DNA from: Dyadobacter jejuensis
GTDB lineage: Bacteria; Bacteroidota; Bacteroidia; Cytophagales; Spirosomataceae
Assembly (NCBI RefSeq): GCF_003149085.1
Contig: NZ_QGDT01000002.1
Location: forward strand, 565,508 to 629,507
Direction of reading: 5' to 3'
DNA length: 64,000 bases
Below are positions 1 through 10,131 of this stretch, piece by piece (the first letter of the stretch is position 1; each line of letters opens with the position of its first letter). A program made the position numbers and the translations under genes. The notes below the pieces were generated by a model. The model saw only the letters and a list, made by a program, of their open reading frames with translations, had not been told where the DNA came from and made no database searches.

Positions 1-1692
1 GGTCATCGAAATCCGGAACCAGTTCCGATCGTCCAGTGGAGCTAGTTCAGACTGTAGGTCCTTTCCAAAATACCAGATCATGCCGAGCGTCAGACCGATG
101 AGCGGTAAGGAAACCCAACGTACCCCCAGGAACGACTTCAGAGCGGCATTATAATCGTTGGTGAGTTTTACATAGAAAGGCTCCGTTTTTTCGTAAAACC
201 AGCTCTTTTTATCGTTTTTCCTTACCAAATATGCATTTAGCATGGGCGTTAATGTAAGCGAAACGAAGGCGGAAATGAGCACGGCTGCCGAAATAACGAT
301 CCCAAATTCTCTGAAAAGCTTCCCTACGAAGCCTTGCATGAAGATAACCGGTAGAAACACCGCAGCCAGAGTAATAGAGGTAGACAGTACGGCAAACAAG
401 ATTTCATTCGCTCCCTTTATCGCCGCCTCTATAGGGCTTAACCCCTCTTCTATCTTCTTAAAAATATTCTCGGTTACCACAATCCCATCGTCCACTACCA
501 ACCCGGTAGCCAGCACGATGGCCAGGAGCGTAAGCACATTGATTGAAAAGCCCATGATGTACATCACGAAAAAAGTACCAATTAAGGAGACAGGGATGTC
601 GATAAGTGGACGAAAAGCAATGAGCCAGTCCCGAAAGAACAGAAAAATAATAAGTACTACCAGTACAATGGCGATCAGCAAGGTCTCACCTACTTCCTCA
701 ATAGAATGCTTGACAAAAATAGTGTTGTCGATCAAGGTATCCAGTTTATAGTCGGCCGGGAGTTCTTTTTTAATTTCCGTCATCCGTTTATTTACTTCAT
801 CGGCAATGTCTATAAAATTAGCCCCAGGCATGGGCGAAATGGCCAAGCCTATCATAGGAACATTGTCTAGGCGTAGCACGGTTTCTTCGTTTTCAGGGCC
901 CAGTTCAGCCAATCCAATATCCTGAAGATGGACCACCTGGGTGGCCGAATTTTTGACGATAAGCTTATTAAAATCTTCTTCGGTCCTAAAACGCCCGATC
1001 GTCTTCACGGTGAGTTCCGTATTGTTCCCAGTCAGTTTTCCACTAGGTAGTTCCACATTCTCGCGGTCTAAGGCATTCTTTACGTCTTGAGTGGTAACTC
1101 CCAAGGAGGCCATTCGAACGGGGTCCATCCAGATGCGCATAGCATATCGTTTCTGACCAAATATGCGAATCTCACTAACCCCCTCGATGGTTTGTAACCG
1201 CTGAACAATATTATTCTCAGCATAATCGCTCACCTCCAAATGCGAACGGCTATTACTGGTAAAAGTAAGTACAATGATAGGCTCCGAATTGGCATCGGCC
1301 TTACTGACGATGGGGGGGCCGTCTAAGTCTTGAGGCAGGGAACGGGAAACCGATCCTACCTTATCCCTCACATCGTTAGCAGCCGTTTCCATGTCTACCC
1401 CTAAGTCGAACTCTACCGTAATTTGGCTAGCCCCTTGGCTACTCGTCGAACTGATAGACTTGATACCGCCAATACTATTCAACTGTTTTTCGATAGGTTC
1501 GGTAATCTGGGATTCGATAATATCGGCATTAGCACCGGTATAACTCGTGCGTATAGAAACGACTGGAGGGTCTATAGAGGGGAATTCCCTCATCCCTAAA
1601 TAGGTATAGCCCAAAAAGCCAAATAAAATAATGAGCAGGTTCATTACTATGGCTAAAACGGGCCGCTTGATCGATAGGGTGGAAATACTCAT
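1..1692 (-). CDS. RND multidrug efflux permease, 3' end cut by window
   Basis: This is the inner-membrane permease of a tripartite efflux pump, driven by the proton gradient. Reading left from the ATG at 1690-1692, 564 codons are open with no stop, so only the first half of a protein of roughly 1050 residues is present. The N-terminus has the classic first helix with the motif IKRPVLAIV. A porter region follows, containing TGANADIIESQI and LNSIGGIKSI. Transmembrane helix 4, near residue 400, carries VVDDGIVV with the paired aspartates of the proton relay. It lies 54 bp downstream of the adaptor gene on the same strand, so the two form an operon. The substrate cannot be read from the sequence. 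It is a different RND lineage from the second permease in this window. Confidence 0.95.
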   Translation of the reverse strand, partial: MSISTLSIKRPVLAIVMNLLIILFGFLGYTYLGMREFPSIDPPVVSIRTSYTGANADIIESQITEPIEKQLNSIGGIKSISSTSSQGASQITVEFDLGVDMETAANDVRDKVGSVSRSLPQDLDGPPIVSKADANSEPIIVLTFTSNSRSHLEVSDYAENNIVQRLQTIEGVSEIRIFGQKRYAMRIWMDPVRMASLGVTTQDVKNALDRENVELPSGKLTGNNTELTVKTIGRFRTEEDFNKLIVKNSATQVVHLQDIGLAELGPENEETVLRLDNVPMIGLAISPMPGANFIDIADEVNKRMTEIKKELPADYKLDTLIDNTIFVKHSIEEVGETLLIAIVLVVLIIFLFFRDWLIAFRPLIDIPVSLIGTFFVMYIMGFSINVLTLLAIVLATGLVVDDGIVVTENIFKKIEEGLSPIEAAIKGANEILFAVLSTSITLAAVFLPVIFMQGFVGKLFREFGIVISAAVLISAFVSLTLTPMLNAYLVRKNDKKSWFYEKTEPFYVKLTNDYNAALKSFLGVRWVSLPLIGLTLGMIWYFGKDLQSELAPLDDRNWFRISMT

Positions 1693-1746
1693 GGTCAAGG
1701 ATTGGGTCAAGGAATGAGCTCATCGAGCTCGTAAGTGGGAATTATG

Positions 1747-2796
1747 TTATTTTACCTTAACGGTGGTGTTGGCTTTTAAAGCTATAATCCCCGTGGTGAT
1801 TAAGGAATCTCCAGGCTGTAAGCCCTCTAGCACCTCTACTTTAGAATCGGTGCGAAGTCCGGTTTTAATCAGAACTTCTTGAGCTTTCCCATTCTTAACG
1901 ACGAAAACCTTTTTCCCTTTTAAAACGGGAACTATCGCCTCCGTAGGCACCATCAACGCATCCTGATTGGCAGCAAGCGCTACCTGCACCTTTACAAACA
2001 TTCCTGGTACAATTCGTTCTTGGGCATTTGAGGCTAGAGCACGAACTTTTAGGGTTCGCAAGGACTCATCAATTTTGGGGTCTAAGGCAATAATTTTGGC
2101 GGTATAAATAGCTTGATCCCCTTCCAAACTGAGCTTTACCAGGCTTCCGACTTTTATCTCCTGGGCATATTTTTCGGGAACAGCGAACTCCACCTTAATC
2201 GGATTTCTCTGAACGACCGTGGCGATGGAGGTTCCCGGTGCCACATAGGCTCCTTCACTTATGTTTTTGAGGCCTATGCGCCCACTGAAAGGAGCCCTAA
2301 TCTCTGTTTTTTCCAACTCGGCTTGTAACACTTCCTTTTCTGCCTCTAGTACATTTATATCGGTGGCAGTCTGGTCATAATCCTGTAAGTTAATAGCCTC
2401 TACATGAAGCAATTTTTTCTGTCTTTGTTCTATCTTTTGGGCCAAGGCCTGATTATGCCCAACCTTTTGCAATTGGGCACGAATATCCCGATCATTAATT
2501 TTAGCGATTAGTTGCCCCTTTTTCACATAGGCCCCTTCATCGATCTTTAGCTGAACCAACCTCCCCGACAATTCCGCCTTTAAGTCCACCTCTTCGTTGG
2601 GCAAGACGGTGCCTGAAGCGAAAATTTCATTCTCCACCGTCTCTCTGGCCATTACCAATACTTCTACGGCTAGGCTTCCGCCACCAACAGCAGCCTTACC
2701 TTTAGGAGGGGTGTTGCTGACGGGTTTGGAAAAAATAAAAAGTTTGCCCAACACCAGCAGGATTACAACAACACCAATTAGTACAACAGTACGCAT
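1747..2796 (-). CDS. RND efflux periplasmic adaptor (membrane fusion protein)
   Basis: This 349-residue HlyD/AcrA-type adaptor bridges the inner-membrane permease and an outer-membrane channel. A single N-terminal membrane anchor covers about residues 4-22, with no lipobox. The barrel-sandwich halves are visible, with LKIDEGAYVKKGQLIAKI near residues 78-95 and IRAPFSGRIGLKNISEGAYV after a short helical hairpin of about 60 residues. The short hairpin suits an adaptor that meets a TolC-like channel through few contacts. The C-terminal membrane-proximal domain includes VMVPTEAIVPV-type sequence. It is the first gene of the leftward operon with the truncated permease. No outer-membrane factor is visible for this pump in the window. 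Confidence 0.93.
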   Translation of the reverse strand: MRTVVLIGVVVILLVLGKLFIFSKPVSNTPPKGKAAVGGGSLAVEVLVMARETVENEIFASGTVLPNEEVDLKAELSGRLVQLKIDEGAYVKKGQLIAKINDRDIRAQLQKVGHNQALAQKIEQRQKKLLHVEAINLQDYDQTATDINVLEAEKEVLQAELEKTEIRAPFSGRIGLKNISEGAYVAPGTSIATVVQRNPIKVEFAVPEKYAQEIKVGSLVKLSLEGDQAIYTAKIIALDPKIDESLRTLKVRALASNAQERIVPGMFVKVQVALAANQDALMVPTEAIVPVLKGKKVFVVKNGKAQEVLIKTGLRTDSKVEVLEGLQPGDSLITTGIIALKANTTVKVK

Positions 2797-3185
2797 ATTT
2801 CAAATAAAATGGGTTACTACTAGTAAATTATAAAAATAATACAACAGACCCCTAGGTCAACCTAAAGATACTATATATTAAGCAAAGCACCATAACACAA
2901 ATTATACTCCGCCTATTTTAATATTAACCAAATATTATTCTTGCCAGAACCGTTTCAAACTTTCCCAGATTGGTTATAAAAATACCCCCATTCACCCCTG
3001 GCTATTGGAAGATATACTACTTAAAAGACACAGCGTTTTTAGTATACTTTTCTTAAACGCTTCAAAATTCCCTTCTTCACTCCAACCATTAGTTACTTTT
3101 CTCTATCATTTAACCAAACAAACTTATTAAAAAGCCATTTCTCTTCGTTAAATTGACATCCATACTTCCATCAGAAATACAAACT
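2797..3185. other. AT-rich divergent intergenic region, no gene seen
   Basis: This spacer separates the leftward efflux operon from the rightward alpha-2-macroglobulin gene and must hold both promoters. No TAnnTTTG promoter match was found on either strand. Two weak symmetric elements are present: TTACT-ACT-AGTAA just upstream of the adaptor start (about 2812-2824) and TAATATT/AATATTA at 2919-2937. Either could be an operator, but AT-rich sequence makes such symmetry common. No open frame here looks coding. Confidence 0.5.
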
Positions 3186-6100
3186 ATGACAGCACACCTC
3201 AGCCTATTAATGAGTCGAATTCTTCTCATAATTTTCATCTGCACCCATATGACTTACGCACAACAACAAGACCCCTATAAAAATAATTGGAAGCGTGTGG
3301 AAGACCATATAAAAAATGGACTTCCTAAGTCGGCATTAGCGGAGGTCGAGAAAATCTATGACTCGGCCCTTCAAGACCATCATAAAGCCGAATCCATCAA
3401 GGCATTGGTATATAAAATAGACCTGAGCCATGAGATTGTGGAGGAGGATGACGCTATGGCCTTTACCCAACTCGAAAAGGCCTTAAAAGAAAGCGAACAA
3501 CCCGCACGATCCATATTGGCTAGTTTGCTGGCCCAAAAATATTGGAATTACTATCAGCAAATCCGATGGCAGCTCTATGACCGAACGGCCACTAAAGGCT
3601 TCGATAAAGTCGATGTAGCCACTTGGACGGCCGAAGACTTCCACCAGAAGATAGGAAGCCTATATATGGAATCGATACGGGAAGAAAAACTCCTGAAGCA
3701 AACGGCTCTGAAGGATTATAGCACCCTGATTCAACCTGGCAATACCAGGGCACTTCGCCCCACGCTGTACGACCTGCTCACCCACGAAGCCCTACAATAT
3801 TTCCAAAGCGACGAACGCGACCTTCATAAGCCTGCCTATGCCTTCGAAATCAATTCGGCATCGGCCATGGACCCAGCGGCGGACTTCGCCTACCGCAAAT
3901 TCGACACCAAAGACAGCAGCTCTCTGCAATACCAAGCCTTGCTCCTTTACCAAAGGTTAATCGCCTTTCACCTGTCCGACAAGACCCCCGACGCCCTGAT
4001 AGATGTAGATCTGCACCGTTTACAATATGTGCGGCAACATTCGGTCCATCCCGACAAGGAGACTCAGTACTACCAGTCTATCAAACACGTGGCAGACCAA
4101 TACCAAGCCACGCCGGCTGCTGCCCAGGCTTGGTACCTACTCGCCTCCTATTATAACAACCTTGGCGACCAATATGCTGCCGGACAAGATAGTAGCCATC
4201 GTTATGAAAAATTGAAGGCTGTAGAGATATGCAAAAAGGTAATCCATGAAAACCCTAAGACGGAGGGGGGAGTAAATGCATGGAACTTACTGCAAAGCAT
4301 AGAACGACGCCAACTCGATTTTACTTCGGAGAATGTCAACATTCCGGATCAGCCCTTTCGGATGCTGGTAGAATACGCGAATTTTACGAAACTTTACATC
4401 AGAGTATATGCCAATGACCCCACTTTAGAACTAGATAATTACTACCAAGATCGAAAGTCATTTTGGAAAAACATCCAAAAGCTAAAGCCCGTCCAACAGT
4501 GGTCGCAAGCCTTGCCAGACCCTAAGGACTACCAAAGGCATAGCCTGGAAATCAAGATGGAGTCACTCCCAGCCGGCGAGTACGTAATCTGTACGAGTAG
4601 CTCGGAGGACTTCGACCCATCCACCTCCGAATTGGCCTTTCGTAAAACACATATTTCCAATATCAGTTTCTTCCTCAGCAACCAGTCCTTATTTGTCTTG
4701 CACCGTGATAGTGGAAAGCCACTGGTACGAGCCCAGATACAGATTTGGGACAACAAGTACCTAAATGGTAAAAACATTTTGGTTAAAAAAGAAGGCGGAC
4801 TTTATCAAACCAATTCCTCTGGGAAAGCGACCATTACCAGGCCCTGGGACACCCCCCGTGACCTGAATGCGTCCCTAGACATTACCTATCAAAAAGACCG
4901 TCTGCACCTCAAAGAAACCATACGCACCTACTCCTCCATTTACCCACCCTCCTCACAAGACGAGGAACGGCGTACCTGGCTCTTTACCGACCGCAGTCTG
5001 TACCGTCCGGGACAAACGGTCTTTTACAAGGGTATTATAGCCCAGGGACAGGCCCTGTTTACGGATTCCGAAACGGAGATCCCCTTAGAAATCACCGGCG
5101 CCAACGGGGAAGTAATAGAAAAGAGAACCGTTCGGGTCAATGAATATGGAAGCTTTTCCGGAAAATTGATGCTGCCAACCGGGGGCCTCAACGGAACATT
5201 TTCAATAACCGTCGATGGGCACAACCACTTCGACATCGAAGTAGAAGAATACAAGAGACCCAAATTTGAAGTCGTTTTGGACACCCTACAGGGCACCTAC
5301 AACCTAGGCCAGACCTTAACGGTGACGGGCACAGCCCAAGCCTATGCCGGAAATGCCATCGACGGCGCAAAGGTCCAGTACCGGATCGTACGCAATCGGC
5401 GCTTCTTATACCCCTGGATGGCCAAAGGATGGTGGTATGCACGGGAACAACCCATGGAAATAGCCCATGGATCTGCCACAACTGATGCCAATGGACACTT
5501 TTCGATAAGCTTCGAAGCCATCCCTGACCGAAGTCTGACCATCGAATCGGAGCCGGTATTTACCTATACGATATACGCCGACGTCACCGATGCTGCGGGC
5601 GAAACACGCAGTGCCAATCAGGCAGTTTCGGTAGGCTATAAATGTTTGGTAATAGATGCTCCGCTGTCTGGACCAATGGGGTTACAAGACCTCGAGAAAG
5701 TCAAATTACGTACAGAAAACCTCAATGGAGCCTTTGTGTCGAGCGATATGCAGGTTCGTTTTAGTAAGCTAATGCCGGAGCAGCGCCTCATCCGGCCCCG
5801 ACTGTGGTCCCGTCCCGATCTATTCCTCTACAGTAAATCGGAATACCTCAAGCTATTCCCACACGACGAATATGACCGCGAATCGGAACCTGAAAGCTGG
5901 AAGACAGAGGCAGTCCTCTTTGAAACCAGGTTTACTACCGTTAAGGGCCAACCTGTAGACCTAAGCTCTCCAAACCTGTCGTCGGGGTATTATAAAGTAA
6001 CGTTTATTGCCACGGACTCCACCAACCAAGAGGTTACAGTTACACAGTATATTCAACTTCAGAGTGAAAGCGATAAATCCTTACCCCGCCCCGAGTACCT

Positions 6101-9100
6101 TTCCATTACCAAGAGCCAAGCCATAGAACCTGGAGCGTCAACTTCTGTCACTTTGGCCAGCTCAGCAACGGGAGTTTACCTTATCGAGGCCAACAACCGG
6201 GGCTCTCAGTCTACTGTGACATATTCTTTCCCAAAAATCAAAAAAGGCATCAATACCTACACGTATCAAGCAACAGAGGCCGACAGAGGAGGATATGCGG
6301 TACGTTTCGTTTTTGTAAAACACAACAGGATATTTCAATTTACGGAAACCATCCGGGTTCCTTGGACCAATAAGGACCTCCATATAGCCTTCGAAACCTT
6401 TCGTGACAAAACGCTACCCGGTAGTTCGGAGCAATGGAAGGTAAAAATAACGGGCCATCAGAAAGAGCAAGTCGCGGCAGAAATGCTCGCAAGCATGTAT
6501 GATGCCTCTCTGGACCAGTTTTATCCACATCAATGGCAGAAACCAGACCTGTGGCCTACGAATACCTCCTTGCCTTCCCTGATTAGCCAACAGAACTTCG
6601 GCATGCAACGGGCACTGACAAGCCACCCCGACCGGGATCACTACAAGCCAATATCCAAGGCTTATGATCACCTCATCCATTTTCAAACCAGCCCTCCCCG
6701 CATGTACAAGGGCATGACGATGAGAAGTATGGATGGAAATGTTATGGCTATGTCTGCTCCGGAGGCAAAAATGGACCTGCAGATAAGAGGCCAAGCAGAG
6801 GCTCTGGCGGCCGATCCATTGACCGACAGCACCGGCAACGTTTCATCGAAAAGCCCCACCATTCCATTGGCAAAGGTGCGTACGAACTTCAATGAAACGG
6901 CATTCTTTACTCCCGACTTGCGTACCAACGAAAATGGGGAGATTACCTTTTCATTCACCCTTCCCGACGCCCTGACACGCTGGAAGTTCCAGGCCCTGGC
7001 CCATACCAAGAATCTGGCTCTGGGCTATATCAGTCGCGAAATCGTAACGCAGAAGGAATTGATGGTACAGCCTAACGCACCTCGTTTTATTCGACAGGGC
7101 GACAAGCTATATTTCCCAACTAAGGTAGTCAACGTGAGCGATCAAAAGATGGATGGCACCGTGCGACTTACCCTGCGCAATGCAGCCACAGATGAGAATT
7201 TGGACGTAGCTTTTAAAAACCAACATCAGGAAAAGCCCTTCAGCCTAGCTCCGGGCCAGAGCGTGGGAGTCACCTTTTCTATAGAAGTGCCTCGGGACCA
7301 TACCGAACCGATCACCTATACCATTAACGCCCAGGCCGGGTCGGTTTCTGACGCGGAGCAGCAAACTATCCCCGTGTTGTCCAACCGCCTACTAGTAACC
7401 GAAAGCCTCCCATTGTCTCTTTCAGGATCGGGTCAACGAAACTATCGTTTTGACAAATTGACCCAAGCAGGAAAGTCCAACAGCCTAACGCACCAATCGC
7501 TGACGGTGGAATATACCAGCAACCCTGCCTGGTACGCCATACAGGCCCTTCCTTACCTGATGGAATATCCTTATGACTGTGCGGAACAAACCTGGAATCG
7601 GTATTATGCCAATTCGCTGGCAGCCTCCCTGGTAGAGGGCGCCCCTCAGGTGGCCCAAGTCATGTCCCAATGGCAGCATAGCGACAGCTCAGCGTTGCTA
7701 AGTAATTTGCAGAAAAACCAGGAGCTTAAATCTATTCTCCTGGAAGAAACCCCATGGGTATTGGCGGCCAAAACGGAAGAGCAACAGAAAAAAAACATAG
7801 CCCTGCTCTTTGACCTCGTGCGGATGCGCAATGAACTCAGCAATGCCTACGACCAGCTACGCCAAAAACAAGGAAGCTCCGGCGCTTTTAGTTGGTTCGA
7901 TGGCGGTCCCGACGATCGGTATATCACGCAGTATATTCTTACCGGTATTGGCCATTTACAGAAAACCAAAGCAGTACAAGGCAATCAGTCCGACAATCTG
8001 CAAAGTATCGTAGCCAAGGCCATCCCGTACCTAGACAGCCGCATGCAGGAAGATTATGAAACAATACTCCGGCAAAAGCAAGATCTTAAAAAGGTATCGG
8101 TAAGCCCTACTGTGATTCACTACTTGTATATGCGAAGCTTCTTTAAAGAAATACCCGTTGCCTCTGCCGCCACGAAGGCCTTTGCCTTCTTTCAGGAAAG
8201 GGCGAAAACCAATTGGGTGAGCCAGTCGAAATATTTACAGGGACTTACCGCATTGGCCCTTTTTAGAGCTGGAGATAAGGCTGTAGCCAACGCCATATTG
8301 AAGTCGCTGAAAGAAACCTCCATACTCCATGACGAAATGGGAATGTACTGGAAGGACACGCGTAGAGGCTGGTGGTGGTATGAGTCGCCGGTAGAACGGC
8401 AAGCCTTACTTATAGAAGTGTTTCAAGAGATAGAAGGCGACCCTAAAACGGTAAATGCTTTAAAAACCTGGTTACTCAAAAACAAACAAACCAACGCATG
8501 GGAGAGTACCAAAGCCACTGCCGAAGCCTGCTATGCCCTTATTGCCCAAGGCAGCGACTGGTTGTCGACAACCCCAACGGCGAGTATTCAACTGGGCCAA
8601 CAAACCTTACGCCCTACCCAAGTGGAGGCAGGAACTGGCTATTTTAAAACCAAAATCTCTGGCGAGAAAGTCCAACCCGACATGGGACAAATAACGCTCA
8701 AAGTAACCAGTGACTCCCCCAGCAATACACCTCCTAGCTGGGGTGCCGTTTATTGGCAATATTTTGAGGACATGGACAAGATCACCTTCGCCGAAACCCC
8801 TCTAAAGCTTTCCAAACAACTTTTCTTGGAAAGCAATACCGACAAAGGCCCTGTGCTTACCCCCATCCATGAAACGGATCGGGTTAATATCGGCGATAAA
8901 ATAAAGGTCCGTATTGAACTACGGGTGGATAGAGATATGGAGTATGTACATATGAAAGACTTAAGGGCCTCCTCCTTGGAGCCTGTCCAAGTCCTCAGCG
9001 GCTATAGGTACCAGGACGGATTGGGCTATTACGAATCCACCAAGGATGCTAGTACCAACTTCTTCTTCAACCGACTCCCTAAGGGCACCTACGTGTTTGA

Positions 9101-9218
9101 ATATCTTCTTATTGCATCGCACCAGGGCGATTTCAGTAATGGCATCACCAGTATTCAATGCATGTATGCGCCCGAATTTACGGCGCATAGCAAAGGCGTG
9201 AGGTTATTAGTCGAGTAA
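3186..9218 (+). CDS. Alpha-2-macroglobulin family protein with thioester motif
   Basis: This very large secreted or periplasmic protein (about 2010 residues) is related to bacterial alpha-2-macroglobulins, thought to trap attacking proteases by a bait-and-thioester mechanism. A hydrophobic signal segment (SRILLIIFICTHMTYA) lies at the start. I chose the ATG at 3186; a TTG at 3153 and an ATG at 3210 are alternatives, and both ATGs keep the signal. Roughly 450 N-terminal residues look helical. Macroglobulin beta-domains follow (RSLYRPGQTVFYKG is the usual MG2 signature). The family core is FNETAFFTPDLRTNENGE, and the thioester domain has YPYDCAEQTW with Cys near residue 1465. The CxEQ geometry is intact, so the thioester should form. 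Unlike the enterobacterial system, no penicillin-binding protein 1C gene is adjacent. Confidence 0.93.
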   Translation: MTAHLSLLMSRILLIIFICTHMTYAQQQDPYKNNWKRVEDHIKNGLPKSALAEVEKIYDSALQDHHKAESIKALVYKIDLSHEIVEEDDAMAFTQLEKALKESEQPARSILASLLAQKYWNYYQQIRWQLYDRTATKGFDKVDVATWTAEDFHQKIGSLYMESIREEKLLKQTALKDYSTLIQPGNTRALRPTLYDLLTHEALQYFQSDERDLHKPAYAFEINSASAMDPAADFAYRKFDTKDSSSLQYQALLLYQRLIAFHLSDKTPDALIDVDLHRLQYVRQHSVHPDKETQYYQSIKHVADQYQATPAAAQAWYLLASYYNNLGDQYAAGQDSSHRYEKLKAVEICKKVIHENPKTEGGVNAWNLLQSIERRQLDFTSENVNIPDQPFRMLVEYANFTKLYIRVYANDPTLELDNYYQDRKSFWKNIQKLKPVQQWSQALPDPKDYQRHSLEIKMESLPAGEYVICTSSSEDFDPSTSELAFRKTHISNISFFLSNQSLFVLHRDSGKPLVRAQIQIWDNKYLNGKNILVKKEGGLYQTNSSGKATITRPWDTPRDLNASLDITYQKDRLHLKETIRTYSSIYPPSSQDEERRTWLFTDRSLYRPGQTVFYKGIIAQGQALFTDSETEIPLEITGANGEVIEKRTVRVNEYGSFSGKLMLPTGGLNGTFSITVDGHNHFDIEVEEYKRPKFEVVLDTLQGTYNLGQTLTVTGTAQAYAGNAIDGAKVQYRIVRNRRFLYPWMAKGWWYAREQPMEIAHGSATTDANGHFSISFEAIPDRSLTIESEPVFTYTIYADVTDAAGETRSANQAVSVGYKCLVIDAPLSGPMGLQDLEKVKLRTENLNGAFVSSDMQVRFSKLMPEQRLIRPRLWSRPDLFLYSKSEYLKLFPHDEYDRESEPESWKTEAVLFETRFTTVKGQPVDLSSPNLSSGYYKVTFIATDSTNQEVTVTQYIQLQSESDKSLPRPEYLSITKSQAIEPGASTSVTLASSATGVYLIEANNRGSQSTVTYSFPKIKKGINTYTYQATEADRGGYAVRFVFVKHNRIFQFTETIRVPWTNKDLHIAFETFRDKTLPGSSEQWKVKITGHQKEQVAAEMLASMYDASLDQFYPHQWQKPDLWPTNTSLPSLISQQNFGMQRALTSHPDRDHYKPISKAYDHLIHFQTSPPRMYKGMTMRSMDGNVMAMSAPEAKMDLQIRGQAEALAADPLTDSTGNVSSKSPTIPLAKVRTNFNETAFFTPDLRTNENGEITFSFTLPDALTRWKFQALAHTKNLALGYISREIVTQKELMVQPNAPRFIRQGDKLYFPTKVVNVSDQKMDGTVRLTLRNAATDENLDVAFKNQHQEKPFSLAPGQSVGVTFSIEVPRDHTEPITYTINAQAGSVSDAEQQTIPVLSNRLLVTESLPLSLSGSGQRNYRFDKLTQAGKSNSLTHQSLTVEYTSNPAWYAIQALPYLMEYPYDCAEQTWNRYYANSLAASLVEGAPQVAQVMSQWQHSDSSALLSNLQKNQELKSILLEETPWVLAAKTEEQQKKNIALLFDLVRMRNELSNAYDQLRQKQGSSGAFSWFDGGPDDRYITQYILTGIGHLQKTKAVQGNQSDNLQSIVAKAIPYLDSRMQEDYETILRQKQDLKKVSVSPTVIHYLYMRSFFKEIPVASAATKAFAFFQERAKTNWVSQSKYLQGLTALALFRAGDKAVANAILKSLKETSILHDEMGMYWKDTRRGWWWYESPVERQALLIEVFQEIEGDPKTVNALKTWLLKNKQTNAWESTKATAEACYALIAQGSDWLSTTPTASIQLGQQTLRPTQVEAGTGYFKTKISGEKVQPDMGQITLKVTSDSPSNTPPSWGAVYWQYFEDMDKITFAETPLKLSKQLFLESNTDKGPVLTPIHETDRVNIGDKIKVRIELRVDRDMEYVHMKDLRASSLEPVQVLSGYRYQDGLGYYESTKDASTNFFFNRLPKGTYVFEYLLIASHQGDFSNGITSIQCMYAPEFTAHSKGVRLLVE

Positions 9219-9565
9219 AACGTGAAATTTTTATCAGCAAAAAAGTCCCTGCCACCCAATCAGTCTTTGGTCGCCGGGACTTTTTGCTGATAGGCCCCTT
9301 TGAAAACAAAAAAACAGCATCCTCAAATACAACTCTAAGTTACATCTACAACACATAACTTGGAAGAATAAAAATGATACTAAACCCCTCTAAATTACAA
9401 TCCATCGTCTTTATTCGAAGCTTTTTAACCTTATTTTAATTTTCCTTTAATTGAAAACTAACCGATACTAGCGCTATTTGCAACTGTATCATCAATGGCT
9501 TTTATAAGTGGATTGATGTAGCACAAATCTATCATCCTTTGACCCAACCTACTTTTTGTTCGTCA
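9219..9565. other. Intergenic region after the macroglobulin gene
   Basis: Apart from the hairpin at 9234-9290, this stretch is AT-rich and holds no convincing open frame or clear promoter. It probably contains the promoter of the small secreted protein that follows. Confidence 0.5.
9234..9290 (+). terminator. Hairpin terminator after the macroglobulin gene
   Basis: The arms TCAGCAAAAAAGTCCC (9234-9249) and GGGACTTTTTGCTGA (9276-9290) pair almost perfectly around a 26-nt loop, 15 bp after the stop codon. The A and T tracts are inside the stem, so it could act on either strand. Confidence 0.7.
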
Positions 9566-9994
9566 ATGTGTAAGCGACTAGGATACCTTTTACTGCAATG
9601 CATACTTGTTCTGAACGGCTACCTGATTCAGGCCGCTCCAGCGCCCTTGACGCCCACTGCTCAGCCCGTCGAGACGGTTGCAAGCTTCCAGATCAAGATG
9701 GGGGATCAAAATCATAAAAACCAACAAGCCAACAATCAAGGTGCTTTAATGGCTCCCGAAACCAACCAAGAGTATCGTAGCACTTGGTTTGCAGAAGAGG
9801 AAGAAGAAGAGAAAAAAAGCCACATATTAGCCAGCAATCCTGGCCTTCATCAACAAGTTTACCGCTCTTCTCTTGCCCATACGCTTGGCCAGTACCATGA
9901 TTGTATTCGGGTACGTATGGGTTATAATAAGTATTTCACTTATGGCTATGGAGATAGGCCCTTACACATCTCCCTTCGGGTAATTCAAGTGTGA
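9566..9994 (+). CDS. Small secreted protein of unknown function
   Basis: I do not recognise this 142-residue protein. The ATG at 9566 is preferred over a TTG at 9539 because it begins directly with a signal peptide: MCKRLGYLLLQ, then a hydrophobic core ending near AAPAP. The mature part is about 115 residues. It starts polar and Asn/Gln-rich (DQNHKNQQANNQG), then has a run of six glutamates next to lysines (EEEEEEKK), and ends in an aromatic segment (MGYNKYFTYGYGDRP). There is no lipobox, membrane anchor or sorting tail. It stands alone between a terminator and the second efflux operon. It could be a genuine lineage-specific exported protein; a spurious frame is less likely given the clean signal peptide. 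Confidence 0.6.
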   Translation: MCKRLGYLLLQCILVLNGYLIQAAPAPLTPTAQPVETVASFQIKMGDQNHKNQQANNQGALMAPETNQEYRSTWFAEEEEEEKKSHILASNPGLHQQVYRSSLAHTLGQYHDCIRVRMGYNKYFTYGYGDRPLHISLRVIQV

Positions 9995-10131
9995 TACACC
10001 CATTACTTCGGCCCCAAACCGAAGTGGGGACCTCCTGGTATTTTTCGATCGCTGCAACCGAAAAAGCCAAATAGACCTAAGACTAATTAATATTTCCTAA
10101 TAACAATTTCATATTAAACTTTAAAATTAAC

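Noticed and set aside
242-751. Open frame on the plus strand, 169 codons
   Set aside because: It is antisense to the RND permease, which has clear family motifs throughout this span; the translated product is low-complexity Ser/Thr-rich.
2797-3185. AT-rich symmetric elements as operators for the first efflux pump
   Set aside because: Short arms in AT-rich sequence are expected by chance, and no TetR or MarR gene is adjacent.
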